64,000 nt of DNA from Bacteroidetes bacterium SB0662_bin_6. GTDB lineage: Bacteria > Bacteroidota > Rhodothermia > Rhodothermales > VXPQ01. The notes under the pieces are model-generated. The model ran no database searches, was not told the origin of the DNA, and saw only the letters and a list, made by a program, of their open reading frames with translations. This document shows positions 37,852-47,350 of the stretch, in pieces (position 1 is the stretch's first letter; each line of letters starts with the position of its first letter). Location: contig VXPQ01000025.1 of NCBI GenBank assembly GCA_009839485.1, forward strand, positions 48,623 to 112,622. Direction: 5' to 3'. A program made the position numbers and the translations under genes.

Positions 37852-38883
37852 CTATTCGGAGAGAACCGGCCGCTCGACGGCAGGGAGTAAAAACGAAAAC
37901 GTCGAGCCGGAACCGGGGGTGCTCTCTATGTCAAGCGCTGCTCCATGCGCCCCGAGGATATGCTTGACAATGGACAAACCCAGACCGGTTCCCCCCTGCG
38001 CGCGCGACCGACTCTTGTCCACGCGGAAGAAGCGCTCCGTCACCCGGGGCACATCTTCCTGAAGCATACCGATGCCGTTGTCTTCCACGGATACGCGCAC
38101 AAACTCCTCCGACCGGCGGGCAGCGAGTTGTACATATCCGCCGTTGTTGTTGTACTTGATGGCATTATCGACCAGATTGACGAGCACCTGCCGGAGCTGA
38201 TCGCGGTCTGCGTCCACCCATTCCGCCCCGGGATGGATATCGCTGCGCAAGCGAATGTTCTTTTTTCGGGCCGCGTGTTCGAGCGATTCCTTGACCTCGT
38301 CAAAAATCTGTCCCGCGAAAAACGGCTCGCGGTCCAGTTGGAACGCTCCCGTCTCAAGGCGTGAAATTTCCCCAAGGTCTTTGGCGAGCGCATTCAACCG
38401 GAACGCATGGTGCAGAATTTTCTGCACGAATCCGCGGTTGACTTCCGGGTCTTGCAGGGCGCCGCTCAGCAGCGTTTCGGCAAACCCCTGGATAGCGAAC
38501 ACCGGAGTTTTGATTTCGTGGGAAACATCGCCTACATATTCCCGCCGGTAATTATCCGCCCTGCTCAGATCGGCGATGTGATTCCTGACCGCGTGCCGGG
38601 TCTGATCCCCCCGGCGGATAAGCTGATCTATCTCATCCCCGCTATTGTCGATCGGCGCTTCCGCGTAGCCTTGTTCGCGGCGAATCGCGCCCAGCGCATC
38701 ATACACATTCCGGAGGCGTTGCGTAACCGTGCGGTGCATCACGAAGTACATGGCCATCCCTACCGCGGCGGCCACACATACGGGCCACACATACGATATG
38801 CGCGTGAACAGCGTAACCAGCAGGCAAGCTCCTCCTGCCAGAAGCGCTGCGGTCAACGCCGTCTTCGTCGCAATACGATGCAT
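37852..38883 (-). CDS. PhoR-like sensor histidine kinase
   Basis: 343 residues. Two N-terminal membrane helices (about residues 8-50) enclose almost no periplasmic loop; then come a HAMP-like linker and the dimerisation box YVGDVSHEIKTPVFAIQGFAE (phospho-accepting His122). The ATPase domain has LVNLVDNAIKYNN, VSVEDNGIGM and FRVDKSRSRAQGGTGLGLSI, the last strongly PhoR-like. With so little sensor domain it may sense through the membrane or a partner, as PhoR does via the Pst transporter; no pst genes are in the window. Start overlaps the response regulator stop (ATGA), so they are coupled. Confidence 0.92.
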   Translation of the reverse strand: MHRIATKTALTAALLAGGACLLVTLFTRISYVWPVCVAAAVGMAMYFVMHRTVTQRLRNVYDALGAIRREQGYAEAPIDNSGDEIDQLIRRGDQTRHAVRNHIADLSRADNYRREYVGDVSHEIKTPVFAIQGFAETLLSGALQDPEVNRGFVQKILHHAFRLNALAKDLGEISRLETGAFQLDREPFFAGQIFDEVKESLEHAARKKNIRLRSDIHPGAEWVDADRDQLRQVLVNLVDNAIKYNNNGGYVQLAARRSEEFVRVSVEDNGIGMLQEDVPRVTERFFRVDKSRSRAQGGTGLGLSIVKHILGAHGAALDIESTPGSGSTFSFLLPAVERPVLSE

Positions 38884-39578
38884 CAGTACACGTTCAGCTT
38901 GTACCCTACGCCGGTTACGGTTTCAATGAGTCCGGTGCCGAACTTTTCACGAATCTTGCGCACATGCACGTCCACCGTACGATCCACCACATACACATCG
39001 CGCCCCCAGACGGCATCGAGTAAATCCTGCCGGCGAAACACCTTGCCCGGATTGGAAGCCAGGAAATAAAGGAGATCGAATTCTTTTTTCGGCATCCGTA
39101 TTTCTTCGCCCTTGTGCACCACAAGATAGCGGGCGCGGTTTACTTCGAGCGCACCCAGATGCAAAATGTCCGGGGGATTCTGTGTACGCCCCGTACTCCG
39201 GAGCAGCGCATTGACCTGACTGATGAGTACGGGTACCGAAACAGGCTTTCCTATGTATACGTCCGCCCCCACATCCAGCCCCTCGATGTAATCCCGGTCT
39301 TCGGTGCGGGCCGTCAGCATGATGACCGGTTTCCTGCGAAGATTTGCATCCCGGCGAATCCTTTGACATACCTCGATGCCGTCCATTTCCGGCATCATGA
39401 TATCGAGTACAATGAGGTCCGGGTCGTCTTGCCGGGCGCGTTGCAGCCCCTCGGCGCCATCGAGCGCCGCAATGGTTCGAAAACCCTCTTTCTCGAAATT
39501 GTACTTCAGAAGATCCAGCAGATCCTGTTCGTCGTCCACGATCAGAATCGTCCGGCCTTCCACCGAATTACCGGCCAT
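38883..39578 (-). CDS. PhoB/OmpR-family response regulator
   Basis: 231 residues. The receiver domain has the acidic pair IVDDEQDLL, phosphoacceptor Asp59 in LIVLDIMMPEMDG, and conserved Thr (MLTARTE) and Lys (YIGKPVS). The winged-helix DNA-binding domain (about 130-231) ends in RTVDVHVRKIREKFGTGLIETVTGVGYKLNVY-type sequence, split here as RTVDVHVRKIREKFG and TVTGVGYKLN. It is divergent from the TonB receptor block and may control it; a CTGTCAT half-site lies 25 bp upstream of its start. Confidence 0.94.
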   Translation of the reverse strand: MAGNSVEGRTILIVDDEQDLLDLLKYNFEKEGFRTIAALDGAEGLQRARQDDPDLIVLDIMMPEMDGIEVCQRIRRDANLRRKPVIMLTARTEDRDYIEGLDVGADVYIGKPVSVPVLISQVNALLRSTGRTQNPPDILHLGALEVNRARYLVVHKGEEIRMPKKEFDLLYFLASNPGKVFRRQDLLDAVWGRDVYVVDRTVDVHVRKIREKFGTGLIETVTGVGYKLNVY

Positions 39579-39883
39579 GGATGTATGCCGTCCTTTAAGC
39601 GACTGTCATGCGCTGATGAATGAGCCGCGTGACGCCAACAGAAATTCGCGCGACGACCCCGAATAAAAATACTTCGCGCACAGGCTATCGGCAAGACGCC
39701 GGATACTTGCCATCTATAAAGAACATTCTCAAGGTTGTCGAACTTCCGCTTATCAAGTGTTGTGTTTGGTTACCACAAGGCGTTATTTACGGTGGCGGCC
39801 GTGGGCGGAAGAGTTCAGGTAGCACATCGCGGAATTACGGCCAGGAGCCTGCATCTATTGTCCCGGACAATCTTCGATGTACC
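39579..39883. promoter_or_regulatory. divergent control region between the two-component genes and the TonB block
   Basis: 305 bp with no gene. It must hold the promoters of the response regulator (leftward) and of the TonB receptor (rightward). It is more A/T-rich around 39655-39790 than its flanks. CTGTCAT, identical to the E. coli Pho-box half-site, is at 39603-39609. The partner repeat CTGATGA 10 bp further on is only a partial match. No exact sigma-factor hexamers were identified. Confidence 0.4.
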
Positions 39884-42649
39884 ATGGCTAAGCTGATTCG
39901 GCCGTTTACAACGCCCACGACATGGTCGGCAGCAGGGCTTCTGTTGGTATTGACTTTGCTGCCAGCCCAGGCAATGCCTGTGTCAGAGGATCTTGTGTTC
40001 GGTACGACCGGCAAGATTGCAGGCCGCATCGTGGACGCAAATACGGGCACTCCTGTGCCCGGCGCCACCATTATAATCGAAGGCACAACGCTTGGCGCTG
40101 CCGCCGGCAATGACGGATACTATACGATAATCAACGTCAAACCGGGGACATACACACTGGTGGTGTCCATGATTGGTTACGCCACATTTCGAGTGGAAAA
40201 TGTTGAAGTCTCCGCCGACCGGACTACCCGTGTAAACCTGGAATTACAGGAAACGGTCATTGAAGGAGAAGAAATTGTGATCGTTGCACAACGTCCACTC
40301 ATAGAGATGGATCGTACGACTTCGGCCTCCTACGTTTCCGCAGAGTCCATTGCAAACCTTCCGGTCCAGGAATTACAGGACCTGCTCCAGCTTCAGCCCG
40401 GTGTTGTTTATGATGCGTCGGGGCGCCTTCATCTTCGCGGAGGGCGCCACGGTGAGGTAGCCTACATGATTGACGGCATCCCGGTAACCGACCAGTTTAG
40501 CGGTGGCAGTAAGATAGAGATCGAAAACAGTTGGGTCCAGGAATTGCAGGTTATCAGTGGTACCTTCAACGCCGAATACGGCCAGGCCCAGTCCGGCATC
40601 ATCAACATCGTCTCGAAAGAAGGGCGGTCGACTTTCGAGGGGAGCAGTTCATTCCATGTAGGCAGCTACCTTACCTCGAAGAACGACGTATTTCCAAAGG
40701 TTGCAACTCCCGGACTGACCGAATTGAATGGCGAATTTACTTTCGGCGGCCCGATCCCGTTTCTACCCGCCGGCTCATTTTTCGTCAACGGGCGCCTGCT
40801 TAATTCTGATGGATGGCTCTATGGTGAGCGCCGCATGCGTATCGAGGATACTGTCCCTATTCAGGACTTCATCCACCAGGCGCGACAGACATCAACTGAC
40901 CAGGAGACGCTGGTAGGCATTCGCGTACCGGATTCACTGCAGACGGGTGACGGCGCATATGTGCCCATGAATCCACGAAAGAAGTACGCGTTTCACACTT
41001 CTCTGTCTGCTCGCCCGGTTCAGGCGCTGAAGGTGGGCTATGCCCTGTTTCTCAGCAACCAGCAACGCAAGTACTACCAGGATAGCAGGCGATTTGCACC
41101 GGATGGACAACCAAAGGTCACCGAATGGGGACAGAACCATATCCTGTCGTTGACCCACACCCTGACCACGTCCATGTTTTACCGGATGGCCCTGTCGTTC
41201 CAGCGCGATAAACGGACAAGCTTCCTCTTTGAGGATCCATTGGATCTGCGCTATCAGGGTCTCGCGTACGGAGCCAACGGTTTCCTTTTTGGAGGAACCA
41301 GTAACGGAAACGCCGAGACTACGCAAGACCTCTATCTTGCCAAGGCAGACTTTTCGAGCCAGATCGACCGATTCAACCTGATAGAGTTTGGGATTGAATA
41401 CCGACGTCACAAGATAAATACCCGAGATCTGGTGACTATTTCGGATGGCCCGGTTTATGATGAGCCGGACCTCCGCATCCCGTCCTCCAACACTGCGGGC
41501 AATGATGCCTACACCCAGGCGCCACGCGAACTTTCGGCCTATTTGCAGGACAAGATTGAAATCGACGAGATCATCCTGAATGCGGGCCTCCGGTTCGACC
41601 ATTGGAATCCGAATGGCCGCATCCCGGTCGAGCCGGAGGCAATCACAAACCCGGAAGACGGCATACGTCTGGCCACGGATTTTGGCGCATCGGAAGTGAG
41701 CTACCAGCTCAGCCCCCGTATCGGACTTGCATTTCCGATTTCCAGGTCAGGGGTCCTGCACGTATCGTACGGCCATTTCTTCCAGATTCCACGATTTTCA
41801 TTCATATTCACCAACTCGGAGTTCGAGGTGAAACTGGGCGACCTGGAAACGCTGATGGGAAATGCCAACCTCAAGCCGGAAAAAACGATAGCCTATGAGT
41901 TAGGGCTACAGCAGGCCATTGCGCCTGCATGGAAGTTCGAGCTTACCGTCTACTATAAAGACATCAAGAATTTATTAGGCCAGGAGATCATCACTACACG
42001 AGATAAGAAAATCTATGCACGCTACATCAACAGGGACTATGGCAACACGCGCGGTATGGTACTGTCACTCATCAGACAATACCAGGACAACCTTGGGGCT
42101 ACGGTAGATTACAGCTACCAGATAGCGCGCGGCAACGCCTCCGACCCAAACGCGGTATTCTTCGATCACCAGACAAACCCGCCGCGGGAAAGCGAGAAGC
42201 AAGTTCTCCCCCTTGACTGGGACCAGCGCCACACCATCAACGGCACGCTGATCATAGGCAATCCCGATAACTGGACTCTCAGCCTGATTGGCCGCTATCA
42301 TACAGGCCAGCCCTACACGCCAACGGATCCGGGCAGTGCGCTTGCCGAGCAATTCGAAAACAGTGAGCGCAAGCCCTCGCAGGTAAGCCTTGACCTGAAC
42401 TTCAATAAGCGCCTCCAGTGGGGCGGGGTGCAAGTAAAGTTTTTTGTAAAGGCCTACAACATCCTTGACAAGCTAAATACCGACCGGGTGTATACGAGCA
42501 CCGGTAACGCGGCACACCCCTATCGCACCATTGGAGAAACCGAGATATTACTGCAAAACCCCAATTTTTCCCTTCACGAGATTGACCTCCGGCCGGATTT
42601 CTATGCCGAGCCGCGTCGTGTTATCGCGGGTATTGAACTCAATTTTTGA
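39884..42649 (+). CDS. TonB-dependent outer-membrane receptor with carboxypeptidase-regulatory-like domain
   Basis: 921 residues from the ATG at 39884 (MAKLIRPFTT), where a signal peptide ending near PAQAMPV begins; the frame upstream is not protein-like. A carboxypeptidase-regulatory-like beta-sandwich (GKIAGRIVDANTGTPVPGAT to about residue 115) comes first. A plug follows with ELQDLLQLQPGVVYDASG and LRGGRHGEVAYMIDGIPV, then a large beta-barrel ending in an aromatic residue (GIELNF). This is the OAR-type layout common in Bacteroidota, not SusC, and no SusD partner is present. The ligand is unknown. The next gene starts 2 bp after its stop. Confidence 0.93.
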   Translation: MAKLIRPFTTPTTWSAAGLLLVLTLLPAQAMPVSEDLVFGTTGKIAGRIVDANTGTPVPGATIIIEGTTLGAAAGNDGYYTIINVKPGTYTLVVSMIGYATFRVENVEVSADRTTRVNLELQETVIEGEEIVIVAQRPLIEMDRTTSASYVSAESIANLPVQELQDLLQLQPGVVYDASGRLHLRGGRHGEVAYMIDGIPVTDQFSGGSKIEIENSWVQELQVISGTFNAEYGQAQSGIINIVSKEGRSTFEGSSSFHVGSYLTSKNDVFPKVATPGLTELNGEFTFGGPIPFLPAGSFFVNGRLLNSDGWLYGERRMRIEDTVPIQDFIHQARQTSTDQETLVGIRVPDSLQTGDGAYVPMNPRKKYAFHTSLSARPVQALKVGYALFLSNQQRKYYQDSRRFAPDGQPKVTEWGQNHILSLTHTLTTSMFYRMALSFQRDKRTSFLFEDPLDLRYQGLAYGANGFLFGGTSNGNAETTQDLYLAKADFSSQIDRFNLIEFGIEYRRHKINTRDLVTISDGPVYDEPDLRIPSSNTAGNDAYTQAPRELSAYLQDKIEIDEIILNAGLRFDHWNPNGRIPVEPEAITNPEDGIRLATDFGASEVSYQLSPRIGLAFPISRSGVLHVSYGHFFQIPRFSFIFTNSEFEVKLGDLETLMGNANLKPEKTIAYELGLQQAIAPAWKFELTVYYKDIKNLLGQEIITTRDKKIYARYINRDYGNTRGMVLSLIRQYQDNLGATVDYSYQIARGNASDPNAVFFDHQTNPPRESEKQVLPLDWDQRHTINGTLIIGNPDNWTLSLIGRYHTGQPYTPTDPGSALAEQFENSERKPSQVSLDLNFNKRLQWGGVQVKFFVKAYNILDKLNTDRVYTSTGNAAHPYRTIGETEILLQNPNFSLHEIDLRPDFYAEPRRVIAGIELNF

Positions 42650-42651
42650 CC

Positions 42652-45600
42652 ATGCGAGCGACTCTGAATCGGATCATGCATACCGTCGCAGCTTTCGCCG
42701 GGCTGCAATTGCACCCCGTGGGATTCGCTGGCGAGGTGGTCACAATGCCGGGTCGGCGTCTGGCGATAGCCCTTTTCGGGCGGATGTTGCCGATCGGGCT
42801 GCTACTGTCCTTTGTCGGCATTGGGCCCGGGCATGCCCAAACGCGGCCCGAGGCAGGAAGGGACCAGCGGCGGACAGGCATCCATGACGGCAACCTGGTC
42901 TTTACCCGCTATTCGAATTTCGGCAATCTTGGATCGCGCTATGAGCCCCCCAAGATGGAATGGCCCAAAGGTTCCGGAACCTGGTACGGGTTTGAATTCA
43001 TTATGATGGCCGGGGCTGAAGTGCTGGATGCCAACAGCAACCTGATTAAAGTCGTTTCGGAGAATTACACCAATCCCGGATCGTTCGACATCAGTCCCGA
43101 TGGATCACATACCTATGGCTGGGAGCCGCTTGCAGGCTATTTTCACTCCGGAGGGGCCAACAGGCTTAACTACCCTGCCATGAGCCACCTGAAAGAGACC
43201 TGGCCTGCGAACTGGCCCCATGACCATCCGGGCTTGCCAGGCTCCCGCGACGGGCGGTGGAACGGGGAATTCGGATCGTTTGTCCGCGGTGATCAGGAGA
43301 GCTACTATGTGATGGATGACCGCAATAATGATGAGTTTCCTTACTATCCCTTCACTGGTAGCGCCCAGGACTCTTCCGCCTATCCTGTCGGTCTGCGGGG
43401 CCTTGGTCTTGAAGTCAAGGTTCGCGGTTATCAATGGGTCTCCGTGCAGGCTGAAGATATACTTATCGTCCGCTATGATATCAAGAACGTCAGCCACAAG
43501 CCGCTCCTGCGTGTCGTCTTCGGCATGTATGTGGACCCTGCTGTAGGCGGGCAAGGCGACTCTGTCGACGATTTTGCCGATTTCGAACAGGTTGACGATA
43601 TCGTCTATATGTGGGACCGGGACGGAATTGATAATCGCGGGCGCCCCGGCGTGGGCTACTTCGGCTTTGCCTTCCTGGAAAGTCCCGGAGATCCTCTGGA
43701 CGAGATCGACAGCGACCAGGACGGCGTCATCGACGAACGGCAGGATAATCCACGGGGAACCCTGCTGCTTGGCCAGGACCAGATCGACGCGTATATCGAT
43801 TCCCGGTATGACCGGGTGGCCTTTGAGAATTTCTTCGGCGACGTGGCGCTGCGTCCGGCCTACGAGAGAGGAGTCTGGTGGACGGGGGATGAAGACATGG
43901 ATTGGGTTGCCTTTCTGGACGCCAACGGGAATGGCATACAGGATCCCGATGAGCCGATCCTGGACGACACGGGGTCGGATGGACTCGGCCCCGAAGCCGA
44001 AGATTATCCGGGGCCCGATAGCGACGGCACCGAAGGCAACGGAATGCCTGATGCGGGCGAGCCCAACTTCGGAAAAACGGACAACGACGAATCGGACCAG
44101 ATTGGTCTTACCAGCTTTGTGCTTCGCCCTGCCGGGAACGTAAGTGACGATGCCCGGACATGGCGAGAAATGGAGCCGGGACGATTTGGCGGTTCGATGC
44201 CGAGCAACCTGGCTTTTATCTACGGCTCGGGGTACTTCGAATTACCCCGGGAAGAAACCCGGAAGTTTGCCATCGCCAACCTGTTCGGCCGGGATTTAGA
44301 TGATATCCTGCGCAACAAGCGCACGATGCAGCGCATCTACGACGCGGATTATTCTTTTGCGAAACCGCCCAACAAGCCTACGCTGACGGCGGTGCCGGGG
44401 GATCGCAAGGTAACGTTGATGTGGGATAATCGGGCGGAATTCTCTCGTGATCCGATCTACGGACGCGACTTTGAAGGGTACCTGATCTACCGGTCTACCG
44501 ACCCCTCTTTCAATTCGATCAAGACGATCAGCGACGCGTTCGGCAACCCGACCCTCTGGAAGCCGATAATGCAGTTTGATCTGAAAAACGGCCTCAGGGG
44601 TCCCCACCCCATTCAGATCGGCGAGTCCGGCGCAGTCTACAATGTAGGCAAGGACACGGGTCTGCGGTACTTCTTTGTCGATGAAGGACTTGACAACGGC
44701 CGGACCTATTATTACGCCGTCGTTTCGTATGATGGCGGTTACGATGTCGATTTTTTTGCCCGCGGCCTCAGCGACAAAGACAAACTCACTCCTATCGCTC
44801 CGAGTGAGAGCGCAAAAATCATACAGACCGACCTGGTTGGCAACGTCACGTTTCTTGACAGGAATACGGCAGTCGTCGTTCCCAATGCACCGAGCGCGGG
44901 TTTCATTGCGGGGGATATCCAGGGTAATGTCGAACACGAAGGGCCAGGCACGGGCCGCGTGGACATCGAAGTGGTCGTGCCCGACAGTATCCGGAACGGT
45001 GCGCAGTACGCAATCACCTTCACGGACACAACCCGTTCCTTGCTCACGAAGGGAGTGCGTATCGAGGAATTGCTGTCGGGACGCATCGTGTACGAGGCAA
45101 CTCGATTCGACAGTCTCGATCTGGTAACCCGTATACGGGAAGGTATGCGCTTCAAGATATTTACGCCGGAGGCTGCAGCACCCACCGTGTACGGCTGGAC
45201 GCAAGGAAACAGCAATCTACAGGCTGACATCGATCTGGTCGAGTCCGGGCGCAGCGTCGCACTGCCCGAGGACATCGAAATACGTATAGCCGAACCGGGT
45301 GTGGACACCAGTTTCGTGCAATTCGGTTTCCAGCAGGGTATCCCGGTCAACTTTGAAATCAGGAGCGCGACCACGGATCGCTCCTTCGAATTCCTGTTCG
45401 AAGAAACAGGGGATGCGGATGGCCTGCTGGGCGCCGGAGACATCGTAACCATTGTATTCGATGTCGATGGCTTGCGCTTCAACCTGGGGTGGCGCCTTGG
45501 TTTTCTGGCACCACAGGGAGAGGACGCTATAATGCCGGAACCGGGCGATGTGTATACACTGCAAGTCTCCAAGCCCTTTTCATCACTCGACCGGATTACC

Positions 45601-45963
45601 TTCACCACACAGGCTTCCGCCTTTGATGAAACGCTGGCGCGGGACAATCTCGACAATATTTATGTCGTGCCGGATCCGTATGTGGCAAGCGCTTCCTGGG
45701 AGCGTCCCCTCTTCAACCAGACCGGCCGCGGCGAGCGGCGCATCGATTTCGTTAACCTGCCGCCGAAGTGCACAATCCGCATCTTCAACATGGCGGGCAA
45801 ACTCGTCCAGACAATCAATCATGATGCGCCCGCGGAAGATGGTACGGAAAGTTGGGACCTTGTATCAAAGGACGGCCTCACGGTCGCCTTCGGCGTCTAC
45901 ATCTTCCATGTTGAAGCGCCTGGCGTAGGCAACAGGATCGGGAAATTCACCCTCATCAAGTAA
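42652..45963 (+). CDS. large secreted protein with calcium-loop and fibronectin-like segments
   Basis: 1103 residues from the ATG at 42652. A signal peptide ends near GPGHAQT. Residues about 355-500 hold acidic EF-hand/thrombospondin-3-like loops (DSDQDGVIDE, DANGNGIQDPDEP, GPDSDGTEGNGMPDAGEP), expected to bind calcium. About 575-700 is fibronectin-III-like (PTLTAVPGDRKVTLMWDN, FEGYLIYRSTDPSF). The C-terminus has LDNIYVVPDPYVASASWE and a sorting-domain-like end CTIRIFNMAGKLVQTI, FGVYIFHVEAPG and GKFTLIK, suggesting T9SS-related export or surface attachment. It is translationally coupled to the TonB receptor. I recognise the type as widespread but unnamed in this clade. Confidence 0.8.
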   Translation: MRATLNRIMHTVAAFAGLQLHPVGFAGEVVTMPGRRLAIALFGRMLPIGLLLSFVGIGPGHAQTRPEAGRDQRRTGIHDGNLVFTRYSNFGNLGSRYEPPKMEWPKGSGTWYGFEFIMMAGAEVLDANSNLIKVVSENYTNPGSFDISPDGSHTYGWEPLAGYFHSGGANRLNYPAMSHLKETWPANWPHDHPGLPGSRDGRWNGEFGSFVRGDQESYYVMDDRNNDEFPYYPFTGSAQDSSAYPVGLRGLGLEVKVRGYQWVSVQAEDILIVRYDIKNVSHKPLLRVVFGMYVDPAVGGQGDSVDDFADFEQVDDIVYMWDRDGIDNRGRPGVGYFGFAFLESPGDPLDEIDSDQDGVIDERQDNPRGTLLLGQDQIDAYIDSRYDRVAFENFFGDVALRPAYERGVWWTGDEDMDWVAFLDANGNGIQDPDEPILDDTGSDGLGPEAEDYPGPDSDGTEGNGMPDAGEPNFGKTDNDESDQIGLTSFVLRPAGNVSDDARTWREMEPGRFGGSMPSNLAFIYGSGYFELPREETRKFAIANLFGRDLDDILRNKRTMQRIYDADYSFAKPPNKPTLTAVPGDRKVTLMWDNRAEFSRDPIYGRDFEGYLIYRSTDPSFNSIKTISDAFGNPTLWKPIMQFDLKNGLRGPHPIQIGESGAVYNVGKDTGLRYFFVDEGLDNGRTYYYAVVSYDGGYDVDFFARGLSDKDKLTPIAPSESAKIIQTDLVGNVTFLDRNTAVVVPNAPSAGFIAGDIQGNVEHEGPGTGRVDIEVVVPDSIRNGAQYAITFTDTTRSLLTKGVRIEELLSGRIVYEATRFDSLDLVTRIREGMRFKIFTPEAAAPTVYGWTQGNSNLQADIDLVESGRSVALPEDIEIRIAEPGVDTSFVQFGFQQGIPVNFEIRSATTDRSFEFLFEETGDADGLLGAGDIVTIVFDVDGLRFNLGWRLGFLAPQGEDAIMPEPGDVYTLQVSKPFSSLDRITFTTQASAFDETLARDNLDNIYVVPDPYVASASWERPLFNQTGRGERRIDFVNLPPKCTIRIFNMAGKLVQTINHDAPAEDGTESWDLVSKDGLTVAFGVYIFHVEAPGVGNRIGKFTLIK

Positions 45964-45968
45964 GGGCC

Positions 45969-47084
45969 ATGTGTCACGTACCATCCCCTTGTAACGTAAC
46001 CGATGCCCTGCGATGGGTGAGGACTGGCGCACGCGCAGCCCGGTATGCCGTGTGCATCGCAGTCACGGCATCGTTGCTTCCCATCGTCGCATGGGGGCAG
46101 GAGGTAGATCGGCCGGTGAATTTTGTTGAAGACGTTACCAACGCCGGTACGAGTGCCGCTGCGTTTCTTGAAATCGGTGTCGGAGGTCGCGCCCAGGCTA
46201 TGGGGAATGCCGGCGTCGCCCTGCCTCATGACGCATCGTCCATGTTCTGGAATCCCGCCGCCGCCGTTGCCTTGGACGGCACGGTCCTGGTCTCCTTCGA
46301 CCATACCGAATGGCTTGCCAACACCCGGCTTGACTATGTCGCGGCGGTCCTGGCCCTTCCGCGGATCGGCGCTCTGGGGCTAAGTGTGATGAGCTTCGAT
46401 ATTGTGGATCAGGCGCCCGTACGAACCATCTTGCAGCCGGAAGGCACGGGAGAGTTCTACAGCGTGTCCGATCTGGCTCTTACGCTAACCTACGCCGCAC
46501 GGCTCACTCCTCGATTTATGGCGGGCGTCTCAGGTAAGATTATTCAGCAGACCCTTTGGCACGAGAAAGCCAGCACATACGCTTTCGACCTCGGGATGAT
46601 GTATGACACCAACCTTCCGGGCCTGAGTCTGGCTGCGAGTCTTGCCAATTTCGGTGGCGATATGCAACTGAAGGGGCGAGACCTGCGCAGGCCTTTCGAC
46701 GACGATCCGATCAACTTCAGCAACGATAAGCTCAATGTTAATCTGCAGACGGATGCGTTCTCTTTGCCACTCTTGTTCAGGTTTGGAATCGCGTACCGGT
46801 TGGAGGCTCCCATGCACCGCATGGTTCTTACAGCCGATCTGCTGCATCCCTCGGATAACAGCGAGGCCGTCAATGCGGGGCTCGAATACACGTTCATTGA
46901 TACGATTTCCTTTCGGGCAGGGGTGGCGTCTTATTTTGAGGCGGATCGTACCGGCGGGTACACCCTCGGCATGGGACTTCAGCGGCGCGTGTTCGGTCAA
47001 GTCGGTGTGGTAATCGACTATGCGTATGCGACATGGGGTATTCTGAACGCGACCCACCGCTTCACCGTCACCCTGATCCGTTGA
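45969..47084 (+). CDS. PorV/PorQ-family outer-membrane protein
   Basis: 371 residues with a signal peptide near ASLLPIVAWGQE. The hallmark N-terminal segment AAAFLEIGVGGRAQAMGNAGVAL, then MFWNPAAAVAL, followed by alternating amphipathic strands to a C-terminal HRFTVTLIR, matches the PorV/PorQ (UPF0164-like) barrels. PorV and PorQ are shuttle or attachment components of T9SS. It follows the large secreted protein by 5 bp, forming a conserved-looking trio with it and the TonB receptor. Confidence 0.85.
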   Translation: MCHVPSPCNVTDALRWVRTGARAARYAVCIAVTASLLPIVAWGQEVDRPVNFVEDVTNAGTSAAAFLEIGVGGRAQAMGNAGVALPHDASSMFWNPAAAVALDGTVLVSFDHTEWLANTRLDYVAAVLALPRIGALGLSVMSFDIVDQAPVRTILQPEGTGEFYSVSDLALTLTYAARLTPRFMAGVSGKIIQQTLWHEKASTYAFDLGMMYDTNLPGLSLAASLANFGGDMQLKGRDLRRPFDDDPINFSNDKLNVNLQTDAFSLPLLFRFGIAYRLEAPMHRMVLTADLLHPSDNSEAVNAGLEYTFIDTISFRAGVASYFEADRTGGYTLGMGLQRRVFGQVGVVIDYAYATWGILNATHRFTVTLIR

Positions 47085-47115
47085 CCTGTCAGAACTGCCG
47101 TTACCTGCTTTGGGG

Positions 47116-47129
47116 CCCTGGCAACAGGG
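47116..47129 (+). terminator. small hairpin after the PorV/PorQ gene
   Basis: CCCTG GCAA CAGGG: 5-bp stem with a GNRA-type loop, 31 bp after the stop codon. No T-run follows. It may be a weak terminator or RNA end between the trio and the next gene. Confidence 0.25.
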
Positions 47130-47350
47130 ATGGATCCATGGTACTTCGCGACCCGCCCCAACAGAATCAAATTCTTCGTAACTGAAAACTGAATGTCAGC
47201 ATTTTGTAACACCCCCAAATACCGCACTCTTAATGCAAATTGCGGTCTTTTTGACATCGAGACTGGTATCTTTCGTTTCTTTAGTTTACGATATACGTAT
47301 AAAGTCTTACCCAAATTTTCACACTACACCTTGGCTAAACCGATTGCGCC

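Noticed and set aside
39884..42649. SusC/SusD polysaccharide utilisation locus
   Set aside because: No SusD homologue follows and the receptor's layout is OAR-like; no glycoside hydrolase is nearby.
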